64,000 nucleotides of DNA from assembly GCA_947034895.1 (NCBI GenBank), contig OX344761.1, positions 39,072,863 to 39,136,862 of the forward strand. The letters run 5' to 3'. This DNA is from Rhytidiadelphus loreus (taxonomy: Eukaryota > Streptophyta > Bryopsida > Hypnales > Hylocomiaceae). Each line of letters starts with the position of its first letter. Positions within the stretch are counted from its first letter, which is position 1. Made by a program: the position numbers and the translations under genes. The notes beneath the pieces were generated by a model that worked only from the letters and a program-made list of their open reading frames with translations, made no database searches and had not been told where the DNA came from. This document shows, piece after piece, positions 1-10,582 of this stretch.

Positions 1-217
1 TTGGAAGGGAACAAAATATACCAATAGAAAGAAGAAATCATGCCCTACATCAAAAAAATACACATAAACGATAGAGATGTGTTTCTACAGTTAGTACAAT
101 TTAACTGTCAGCTTCCAAAGTGGACTGTCTTATTTTTATCATAGGCCTTACGGTTAACGCCAAGATCATGAAGAGAGATATTACCACATGAGAGATCACG
201 GCAACAGAGACAATGCG
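1..217. other. 3' flank of the unknown large gene
   Basis: AT-rich sequence after the stop codon of the minus-strand gene that ends at 218. It is probably its 3' UTR and downstream DNA. No other gene, RNA or repeat is apparent. Confidence 0.5.
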
Positions 218-3200
218 CTACAATGTTATAAGAAGCCAGACATAGTTACGCTTACGTGTAGGATAAATGGTATTGGACGGGACGGTACCGCCATGAAGGG
301 AGGTAGCCAATGCAATGGGTGATCCTCGCATCCTTACAGTCCATTTGACAGGTTGAGCAACTTTCCTTGAGTTTTTGCCCACTGAGGCGGTTGAATCCAT
401 GCCATGAAGCATCTCATCTTCTAATACCCGCTGCACAGCCCTACTGGCCACGTCTTCTAATCGTTGGGCTTTGCTCTCTTTCATTCCACTCTTCTTAGCA
501 GATTTGGATACGGTATTCATCGGTGCTTCATCTTCCGAGACGAAATCGAAGACGTCCTTTTGGAGCTTGTCTTGATGGGCAGCTAAAACTTTCTCATCTG
601 CATGCACGACTCTAACACCCTTTAGATAATCTCCAAACCTGGCAAAAATGTAGTTGTCGTTCATTCATATCCATGGTCACAGTAGAGCAACTACAGAAGG
701 ATTAGAAATCGCAACCTGCAAATAATTCAAAAGATTCACTCGTTACATAGACTACTTTTCTAGAGAGTACCTCCAGACACAATTTTCCAGTGTTTTAAAT
801 TCACTTTCAAGGTCAGTATTTGGAATTTTCCAGATCAAAAAGGTGGAACTAAAATACATAAGCTCGATCTTGTTATCTGGACTCAAGAGATAAAGGGATC
901 ATGAAAGCTAGAATTAAGTTTGACCAGTACGAGGCCTGGCTTGAAGAATTACGGGCAATGGTGCCAACGGGAGGGATACGTAGTTCATCGGCCGTGACCG
1001 TTTGAAATGCAAGACCAGAAAAGCATGTAATACTGTTAAAACATGTTTAGTCTTATTCCTTACCAGTTTTATGACTCCCCTACCTTCAGACAAAAAAACA
1101 CCGTCTTCTCTATCACTCGCTTCGGAGGTTCCACCACAGAGATCAGGACTAAGCTTGCTATCGGCTGCAATACCCCCATGAACTGGGGTGTCGGACATCA
1201 CCTTCACCTCGTTATTATCTGTGTCATTGATTTGCGCTACTCCACCTTCCAGCTTACTTTGGGCAACGTCTTCTCCTTCAACTGCGCCAATGGGATCGGA
1301 ATTTGCAGCTGGGGAAACGCGATTCTCTGTCTTCCCTCCGTCTTCCTTCGAGCTTAAAACACTAGTCTGTAACCAAAGGCCCCTATTACTCTTCTCAAAT
1401 TTTAAGTAGAGCTCTTCAGTTTCTCTTGCACTCCGATCTACAGACGTCTCACGCAAAATAGTGACCTCGTCGATACCTAACTTCCTTTTCTTCTTCCTTT
1501 TCTCTCCGGTCTCTGATGTCTTTCTCTTTTTCTTTTTCCCGCTGGCATCAAACCCGGACGCATCTTGACTTCCAACCAGACCTGTTTCCAGTCTCTCTCT
1601 TATTTTTCGCTCCTTGCGTTTTTTCCCAGTCATATTTGGAGCATCCTCAATTACACAAGAAGGTCCCTTGGTTTCTCGATTGCTTTCCAGTTTCTCCTCT
1701 TCTCTTTTGTCTTCTGAAATGTGATCTGTGTTGATCGCTATCATAAATTGTGCATCTTGGCATTGTACCTCCAGTCTCTTTCTCTGCATGCAGTACAACA
1801 TGAAATATACTTCACGTCGCTTGCCCACGACTTGAATCACATCAAAGAATAGTCACAGCGGAATGTTGGCGCCAAAAATATGTCTAAACATGAGATTGTG
1901 TCCGTATTACGAAAACGACTACACAATTCTTGCTGAATATGAGACCCATTTAGAAGTCGAAAAATCAAGAGCAACAATTACTGCATTAATACTACCAACC
2001 TGAAAGAGAAAAGCAAGTTATTACCTCCTCACTGGTCGTCTCTACAGAAGATTTCCTATTCGTTGCAGCATTTAGATCATTTCGGAAAGTCTCTTTGAGA
2101 CTCTCCGGCGTGTATAAAAGGTTATAAAGTCCTGCAGGTGTTTGTTTCTCCTCTGCAGCTTCTCGGTCATCAATTAAAGTCTTTTCTGAAGATTCACGAA
2201 TTGCTAAAAGGCTAGCATCATTATGTTTTTCGGGCAAACTCTTTCTTTCTTTCTTTTTGTCCGCCTGTTTAATCGAGTCAGTCCTCTTCAGACGTAATGC
2301 TTTTACACCAGTCTTGGGAACTTCTTTTCCACATGATTGCAATGCCGTTGCTGCGCCCAGACCAGCGCCTGAAATCTTTTCAATGGTAATAGGCTTTGGG
2401 ACTTTGAATTGCGGAGTAAGCAATTTCCCTGTTGAGATTTGGGATGCCGGTGCAAGGTCTATTGCTTGATATCTTTCCAAGCCCACAGCACATCCAGGAA
2501 GAGTCATTGAGCAGTTCTTGACACTTTCCTGCGTGTTCGACAGTAAGTCAAATAGACTATCAGCAGCTGTCGCAAGAGATCCAGCTTGCGTTAAAGGCTC
2601 GATTGGCATACTGCGCTTACGTTGACCAAGAGTGATGCCCATCAGTTCATCCAAGCCATCTTGACTCTCAATAAAGTGAGCAAACCTACACTTTCACAAG
2701 ATAATGGAGTCAGGAGCGATTGAAATTCTTCTCATACTATACAAGACGATCTACTAGTCACACGGCCTTCGTTCAAATACAATCTCAAGATATGCATATA
2801 ATGCGGTGTTCATAAAGAAGACTTCAACCCCCTAAAGCACCTACAAAACGAAAGGAGAAGAAGAGCTTGAAAAGTTATACTTCGCTTCAATGTTTCCATT
2901 TACTCCGGAGGCCCGACGTTTAAAGATTTCACTTGATTTCATACCGCCACTGCCGGAAACTGCAACCATAGGGCATTCAGCTGAGTGACTGACTTCAAAT
3001 CCAGAATACTTTGCCATGTACTTACAATGTTGCAACTACGGCATTTCTACACGCCGGACTGATTCTTTAGACTGACGACCAGTGCCTGATCCAAATCCTT
3101 ACAAGAAAATGCAATCCCTGTCAATCAAACAGATCATAAGAGAACACACGTGAAAAATTACCCAATGGAACAGGAATCCTGGTTGTCAAATGCGGATCAT

Positions 3201-6200
3201 CTCTACGCCCGGTTTCATCACTTGAATCGTCTGACTCTCCAACGCCTTTGCCAGAAATGCCAAGGTTATCTGCTTTCTGCTTCTTAAGCTCATCTCTTTC
3301 TTCGTCTGGGTTGGTGTCGGACTCATCACTATTATCCTCGGTTGTATTATCCGATAATGCCTTTGCAACCTGATTCATATATGACAAGGTACATCCAAAG
3401 CAATGAGCAACCACTGTTCCCAAGGTACAACAAAGATTCTGTACATAAACAATGTAAGAGCAATGCTGCAATAAAAAATAAGCAGTCAAAGGACAACTCA
3501 GCTCTACAACGCGAATCAGAAAAAATCGTTCAGCACTCAAAAATTCCGAAAGTTAATGTAAAACGAGGGTTTCACCTGTGTCGGAGCGACTTGAAATGAC
3601 TGGTCTTGAGAAAAGAACTGAAGTGAGTCAATCTTCAGATTAGTTTCTCTGCCATCTGCACTTTTAGGAGATGTACTGGCATGCTCCTCAGGACTTTTCA
3701 CACTATTAGGGGTAGGACTCATGCGCAATGCTTTCAGTATCCGATCTTCTTTCCTGCTTACATCGTGCTGGTTTCCTACTTCTGTTTGGTTAGCAGATCT
3801 AGGGTCACTCTTTGCAGAACTCTCTCCGGTACAAGTTCCAAAGAGCGCGACTTTGTCAGGCTTCGCAACTTTAAACTGGTCGATGTGCCCAGGCTCGCTT
3901 TCTAATCGGTCACTAGAGACATGTGCAACTCTGCCTGCTGAGGCAATGACATGCCCGCTGTTGGCTTCTGAGTAACTAGGTGATCTCTTAACCCTAACTG
4001 GACGAATCTGAGCTGGGGACATCTCTGAGCCTTTATTTACACCCTCTGAGTGTTGCTGAGTCTTCTCTGAGACCTGGAAGCTCTGTATTTCACTAGCCTT
4101 GTTGTTTCTTCCTTCGTCATTCGTCACATCTTGAGGAATTTCATAGTGGCGCGTTTCCGAAGGAGCGCCACGGCCAGATTTTCTGTATTTGCCAACAAAG
4201 CTGATTACAAAACCAGTACCGATAATTTATGGATTGGCGGACTTCCGGACTTGCAATCCAGACCTCAAGAGCACAGGCTTCAGATTTCAACTATCAACCA
4301 AAGTCCTGAAAAAGGAAGCTCAATGGAAGCTATAATGCCAGGCTAAGACTAACAATGCAATTGAACCAAGCAGAGACAAGTAGCTTACTTTGATGAATTG
4401 GGAGACTCCTGACTTTCAATAGAGCCGACTTTTGCAGCCTGTATGGGTTGAGAGGCCCCTGAACCACCTTTGTGGGAGGCGCTAGTTTCACCATCGTTGA
4501 AAGCACTGTTCAAATTCCTTCTTGGCGAGAGCACCTTGTCATCAATATTAGCCAATTCAGTACCATTCCGATTCATACCTTCTCCAGATGTTTCATTCAG
4601 CACTTCAGCTTCTCCTCCTGGGATTCCGTTTTCTGAAGCCTCGTCTTTTGAGAGATTTAATACGGAAGGTCTTCCTGAATTTTGGGGACCCTTCTGGTCA
4701 CTGACATCGATAGACAGAGATGTGCCTTTCTTCCTTAGCTTTTTACTTGTCTTTTTTTTCTTAACGTCTTTTAGAGCAATACTGTCAACTTCCTCATTAT
4801 TATTCACATGCTGAGAGTGATTAGGACTTGTAGCTTTCGCAACCAACTGATGCCCGGGATCTACAAGAACCGAGGTAACGTACGTGCATTGGTCATTCTC
4901 TTGTTCATGTTCCCTATCAGATTCATTCAGTACATGATTCAGACTGGCGCTCACAACCGGAATAGTCTCGCATTTCTTGTTCTTCCTCCTCTTTGTCAGC
5001 TTCCTCTCTGACTTCTGCTCTTGCTTCTGCTCCCGTCTCTTCTTCTTCTTCGTTTTCGGAAGCGATGCTGGTGACACGCCAGGGCCGTCCGGTAACGAAT
5101 CTGATTGCTTTCCTCTGTCAACTTCGAGACCAACATTGCCAATAGCTACTACTCCGGAACAAATTGCAGGACCAGCGTCTACTTTATTCTCAGTCTTAGC
5201 ATCGCACCTCTCTTCTTTGTCCTCTACCCCAGGAGGTTCACCCTTTAAGGCTTCATTTCGATTCTCACTAATTGTAAGATCAAGGTTAAGTACAGGCTGC
5301 TTCTTTTTCCTTTTCCTTCCAGAAGAAGATAATAGATTGGAATCTAAATCACCAGAGCGATTCATCTGTGATAATGAACCTCCAGTAAGTCCATTCACAT
5401 CCTCGTGCATGCCGTCAGGGTTCAATCTATCGCCCCCTTTCCAATCCAGCGCAGCACTCCTGACCTTAAGCCTACTATTTGCTTCCCGCACGTTTGAGGT
5501 GCTGCCACTATGTGCTTTAGTGAGCCTTCGTGACTTTGAAGGCCGTTCATTACTTACCGATGAACCCCTTTTTCTACTGACCCCTTCATTATCAAATGTC
5601 AATGCAGGTGTAACGCCTTCACTAATTCTGTCCGGTTCTGCTATGCACATGTCTTGGTCTAAGCTGGATACCTTCGTGGCTAAGGGGGCTTCTGCATTTT
5701 CAGCCCTTCCATCACAGAGAACTGCACCTAGACTCTCCAACAACCTCCCATCAGTCGGTTCCTCGAGAGAATCCGCCAATCCACTAACTACTCCGGGAAG
5801 TCGATCCAGAGGCTCTTGAGAACCTAATAAACAATCTACATCACCATCTGCCTCTTCCTTCAGCAGCTTCGGTTCTTTCAACTCTTTCCACGGCTCAAAA
5901 GCCAACTGTGCACAGGGTTCACCAACAAGTGGTTGCGGTGCTACCAAGGGAACTTTCTTAGGCGTTGTCCTCTTTATGAAACTAAGGGCAGGCATTCGTA
6001 CAAGCCCATCCCTGTTGCTTGACGCAGGATCACAGGTGTTCACCTCCGCAAACACCTTCCCTTCGTCCTTGTCATAGACTTGCCCTATTCGAAGAAAATC
6101 AGCGAGATGGTATCCGTGTTCTCCACCAGGCACCTGTGACATCATTGAAGCATATATCATAACGTCAGTGCACCGAAATCTCATCTATAAATCGGTGTTT

Positions 6201-6934
6201 ATTCTTCTACCTCCCAAACGCAAGCGTCACCTGCTTACTAAGTAGGTGACTCGGCTTTCAGTAGCCCATCCCAAAACACTCAGAATCTTACAACATAACA
6301 AACCTCGACATGTCTCACAAAACACGAACAGGAAATTGTAGCAATAAACATCGCAATTGATGCCCCATGGTCAGATCGAAGAAAACCAGACCGCAAGCTG
6401 TCCAATGTCGATATCCCCCTTGCCAGGGTAACAGTGTCGATGTGTCACCTTCACCAACTCTGCAGCGATACCAATTCAACACAAACATCAAACACCACAA
6501 GTTGATCACCTTAATTCTCTACAACGCAGTTTCCAGTACTACAAGAGACTCCAATGTCGCAATTGGTAAGTATCTCCCTGAAAAACGGATTATTCTCTTT
6601 CCCCGACTCCTAAATCAATATCAATTTCACTCTTTGCATCTGAACAGGGTATTTAAAAAAAACGCAACAATGAACGCAATTCAGAATTTATAGGATCGAG
6701 AATACTCTTCTGTCTCCGATTAACACAGCCATAATTGCACACAAATGAAGTCAACATCCAATGCGGCGCCGTACAAATTGCTGCGCAGAGAAAAAGAAAA
6801 AGAAATTCACCTCGGAGTTCGGCCACGGTGGAGGTACGCATAATGGACACAATGAAATGCGTGTCCACATTCGTGTCCACGAAGATGCGCACCAACTGAT
6901 CGAAGTTGATCACGGCGTCCGCATCCACCGCCAT
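218..6934 (-). CDS. Large Lys/Glu/Ser-rich protein of unknown function, probably nuclear
   Basis: I do not recognise this gene. Exons placed by phase and splice sites, in gene order: 6934-6811, 6459-6392, 6133-4389, 4182-3576, 3369-3162, 2959-2881 (or from 2980), 2664-2025, 1783 to 1064 or 1084, and a last exon beginning between 638 and 619 and ending at the TAG at 218. The exon 2 donor (gcg|gtctgg) is weak and the final junction is unsettled. The product is about 1,530 residues. Residues 1 to about 90, spread over exons 1-3, read as a compact hydrophobic-core domain (VDTNVDTHFIVSIMRTSTV, then HRHCYPGKGDI and YHLADFLRIGQVYDKDEG), possibly ubiquitin-like in layout. The rest is low complexity with many basic runs such as KKKKRKTSETGEKRKKKRK and GRKRKKKQ, typical of nuclear or nucleolar localisation. 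The C-terminus (KWTVRMRGSPIALATS to the end) is more structured. M at 6934 is preferred. An in-frame ATG at 6988 also exists. No catalytic motif is visible. Confidence 0.72.
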
Positions 6935-6989
6935 CTCCGCTCTCCGTGCAAGCAAGGAGAAGCCGACCGCCTCATGAAAGAGAAACACT

Positions 6990-6998
6990 AAACCCTAA
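6990..6998 (+). promoter_or_regulatory. Telobox (AAACCCTAA) upstream of the large unknown gene
   Basis: AAACCCTAA lies 56 bp upstream of the proposed start at 6934, in its 5' leader or core promoter. Teloboxes are common near transcription starts of plant housekeeping, translation and cell-cycle genes. Any regulatory role here is inference. Confidence 0.4.
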
Positions 6999-7350
6999 AC
7001 CTTGCAACCTTGCACCAGGGCTTTTGAGTTAACTTATTAGGGCAGCAGCTCCACCAATTCCTTCAAACCTAAACTCTATTAAAGAATTGCAAGGGAAGCT
7101 TTTACAGGAAGTATTTACTTCAACGGGCCGATTGCTAGATGATAGCTTCAGACCTATATATGGCTCTGCAACACGGCTATCCCCGCTGAGGGAGTGGCCA
7201 AAACAAGTGCAAAAGCAAATTCAAATGGAGTGGCAAGAGGAGCATTGGCGGCACCGTGCATCGACGAGGGTGTCAGAACGAACGGAAAAATGTTAACTTG
7301 ATTTCATTTCATCCAACTTTAAAGCTACAAAAAGTAACAGCACCTAAGGT

Positions 7351-7831
7351 AAGGTAGAACCATCCATCATTAACCACAGCCGTATCAGCAATCAATAGAT
7401 TTGTGTTTTAAATTCAAGAGGCATGGGGACTAATTTTCGAACATGACTTCTTAATTTCCGACCATCAATTAGTCCATTCTTTTTATGACACATCTGCTTG
7501 GTTTGAAGTGCCAAAGTGGACAAGAAGTAGTCTCGTAAATGAGCGGTTCTGGAATAGTCTACACATTGAACATGAGTCCAGACCAACCACTCATTAAGGT
7601 ACAGCCACCCATCACGAACCCATTGGTAGTCAATAGGTGGTAGAAATGGAACAAAGGCTAGGACTAATTTTCAAACATGAGTTCTTAATTTCCAAGTGAC
7701 CATCAATTCCTCCATTCTTTTCATGACACATCAATCTACCTAATTTGGAGTGCCAAAGTGAACAAGAAGTAGCCTCTTAAACGAGCAGTTTTGGAATTAT
7801 AGTCTACACATTGAACATAGTTTCAGACCAA
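7351..7831. repeat. 245-bp direct tandem duplication, two diverged copies
   Basis: The stretch about 7351-7587 recurs at 7596-7831. Shared landmarks are GACTAATTTTC, CTTAATTTCC, TCATGACACATC, GTGCCAAAGTG, AACAAGAAGTAG and CTACACATTGAACAT, all in the same order. The copies differ by scattered substitutions and small indels, so the duplication is not recent. No coding potential is evident. Confidence 0.75.
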
Positions 7832-8511
7832 CTTTTGCCTTCCAAAATCCATAAGAATCTCACTTCAATCAAAAAAATTACCAAATTTTGGCAATCCTTG
7901 TCATTTCTATCTTTGCACTTATAGAAATATTTCCTTCACCTTACTACACTCCACATCATGTCCCTAGTTGCTTATTTGGTTGGTTATGGGTGGTTTTACT
8001 ATAAAAGCGACACTTTTTCTAGTCTCCCCCACCTCAAAGGTCGAACAATAACTAAATTCTTTAATGAAGAAATGATTATTAGGAAACTCACATGGTTTTG
8101 TAATTTTTTCAATGCTCTAGTAATATTTTACAAATTTTCAAAAGGAAATATAAAGAACCTTATACTATCTTCCCAAAATTGGTAGGTAACCTTGCCCTAA
8201 TTCTCCACTCTCCTCATGAAACTCCTTGCCCTACTTTTCCCTTCTACTCATAAAAATCCCTATTATTGATTAGATTCACCTTGAATGAATACCTTTGAAG
8301 CATGAAATGTCTTTGCTTTCATTGGTTGCTTCAAAAAACTCATCATCTCTCATTCATTGCAACTAGGTACGTCTACCTCATTCACATGAAATTATCTATT
8401 AGAACTACACTAATTTGTCCCATTAGTCAAAGAAAAAAATAGTATCACAAACTTAGCAAAAGCAATTTTGACTTTCAAAAATTCAAAAATTCATTTTTGA
8501 TTCCAACATAA
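7832..8511. other. AT-rich intergenic DNA, nothing recognised
   Basis: No open frame with codon-like character, no RNA gene and no clear repeat were seen between the duplication and the hAT-like element. Confidence 0.4.
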
Positions 8512-8519
8512 GGTAGAAG

Positions 8520-9081
8520 CTCAGGGGGGGCACTTAGAGTGTCCATTAGAAACTATGTGCAAATAAAACTTTGGACCCCTATATACTTTTTGAATTTTAT
8601 ATAAAACAAAATTTAGAAAATATGAATAGTTTTTTCTACTTTGAAAGTTTATATTTTGAATTATTGATATTTTTATTTGTTAATAATAATTAGTTACGAA
8701 TTTTTGAAGTAAAAAGATCCCTTTTAGAACTAAAAAATAACTTCACACCCCTATATTATATATAAAAAAATTGTCTAAAAAATGAGCAAAAAATTCCTAA
8801 ACATAATTCTCTATTGAAAGCTCATTTTGAGTTGAATATTGATTCAATGATCATCTAAATGTGTTCTCTATAAATATTTGAGTTGAAAAACATGCAATTT
8901 TAGTTCATTTTTAGCCTCTTCTAGAAATCATTTCATATTTTATTTGAGTTGGAAATTTTGGCAACAGAAACCTATGGTCATTATTAAATAATAATCAAAA
9001 TTTTAGGTTGAAATTATAATTTATTAGAAACCACTTGTTTGCACATGGTTTGTTATAGTAGAACTAAGTGCACCCCCTGAG
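8520..9081. mobile_element. Non-autonomous hAT-like TIR element, 562 bp, 8-bp target duplication
   Basis: The termini are inverted repeats of 18 bp with one mismatch, CTCAGGGGGNGCACTTAG. The left end is at 8520 and the right end at 9081. The flanks carry GGTAGAAG (8512-8519) and AGTAGAAG (9082-9089), an 8-bp duplication with one mismatch. This size is typical of the hAT superfamily. The interior is AT-rich with no transposase reading frame, so it is a miniature or internally deleted derivative. Confidence 0.72.
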
Positions 9082-9621
9082 AGTAGAAGCACCTATAATC
9101 AACACTTTAAGTGATTCCGCATACTTTGAGATGAAATCAACACATGAGATTATTTTTTAATACACTAGCCATTGAAAATCATGAATTTTCAAAATAAAAT
9201 TGATTATTTTATGAATATGCCATGAAGTTGTGAGGTCCAAATATATAGTGTATACCAAACCATTTTTTGCATTCATATACACAAGCTCTACATTTTGAAC
9301 TTCATGTATCTACAAATTCACAAAATTGGTTTGAGATACTGGTGTGTGCTTCTAATTGAAAGCATCTTCAATGGTTGTCCTTATAAAGGGGTAGTAACTA
9401 TATTATTGCCATCATGGTCACATGGATTGATTTCACATGACTCCAATGATGCCTTGCAACAAGAAATAACAATGATGACTATTGCACTTAGGTCCTCTTG
9501 CATGAGATATTTGGCACAATTGTTTTATCTTTATTATTGTCTTCTCTATCTTAGCAATCAACACCACAATGACAACAACCACTCTATTGCATGTAGATAG
9601 CAACAACTACAGTGGCAACAA

Positions 9622-9851
9622 CTCTAGCATGTAAGCCTTGAACTTAGGTGTAAGTAAGTACTCTACAACTATTGAAGGTGTCTATAACATACATACTTAT
9701 AATATAAATACTTTATAACTATAAAAGGTGCTTATAACATAAGTACTTATAACATAGATACCTATAATATAAATATTCTATAACTATGAAAGTTACGTAT
9801 AATATAGGTATTTATAACACAAGTGCCTAAGCTCCTAGGCTTACATGCTAG
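9622..9851. mobile_element. MITE-like element with CTAGCATGTAAGCCT inverted ends
   Basis: The left end reads CTAGCATGTAAGCCTTGAAC and the right end is its imperfect reverse complement (AGGCTTACATGCTAG). A CTTAGG block is also shared inside the TIRs. The core is made of AT-rich direct repeats of the type CTTATAACATA and CCTATAATATA. A related copy occurs near 58248-58458. No coding capacity. Confidence 0.6.
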
Positions 9852-10017
9852 CAATTGTGATCCAATGCCCACCCTCAAGAAAGAGACAAGAAAGGACTAA
9901 AGTCTACTATGTATCACCAAGTTGCCAAGGCAATAAAGTGCGACCATTGTATAATGTTCAACAATTGAAGATGCTTTGGGGACATCATGAATAGGACTAT
10001 TGTATTGCCCTTCCAAA

Positions 10018-10382
10018 TATAACTCTAACTTTTTCATTGTTTTATAATTAAAACTTGAAATTTCTATCACTTATAGCATATTCAAAAGTACTTTGAATAG
10101 TTACAAGAAAAAATCAGGTTTAGACATTGGACAATGAAAATAAACCACTTCAAAAACACACTAAAAGACAAAAATTGTACAGGTGTTGGCAAATCATGCT
10201 TACCAATACAAAATTTGACCAATTTCATAATAATTTTTATCTTTTTGTGTACATGCGATGTAGATTATTTCCATTGTTCAATGTCTAAATTTGAGTTTTC
10301 TTGTACCTAAAGTACTTCTGAAAGTACTCCCAATGATAGAAATTTCAAGTTCTAATTATAAAGGAGTGAAAAGTTAGTTATA
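10018..10382. mobile_element. Foldback MITE, about 365 bp with arms over 120 bp
   Basis: The first roughly 130 bases and the reverse complement of the last roughly 130 align along their whole length. Shared blocks include TATAACT, TTTATAATTA, ACTTGAAATTTCTATCA, AAAGTACTTT, TACAAGAAAA and TTTAGACATTG. Most of the element can therefore fold into one long hairpin. It ends about 200 bp upstream of the MED30 start codon, so it lies in or beside that promoter. It encodes nothing. The transposon superfamily is not resolved because no clear target duplication was found. Confidence 0.72.
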
Positions 10383-10582
10383 TCGGTATTTGGCGGGCCT
10401 GTATACCGGCCCCATCAAGTATATGGAATTTCACTTCTACATTGGTGCATCACATTTACCGTGTCTCTCCATGCGATGGGGTCACTCTCCCCGCAAAACA
10501 TTCCCTACACCCTCAAACCCAGAACCTCCCCGTCGTCGTCGTCTCCACTCCAGCTTCGTTGTCGCACCGAAACCCGTTGGCT

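Noticed and set aside
4977..5819. 280-codon open frame on the + strand
   Set aside because: It lies antisense to the long exon of the minus-strand gene and has no family resemblance. Its openness follows from the Ser/Lys-rich codons opposite.
9295..9600. 101-codon open frame at 9.3 kb
   Set aside because: It lies in AT-rich DNA next to MITEs and has no recognisable domain.
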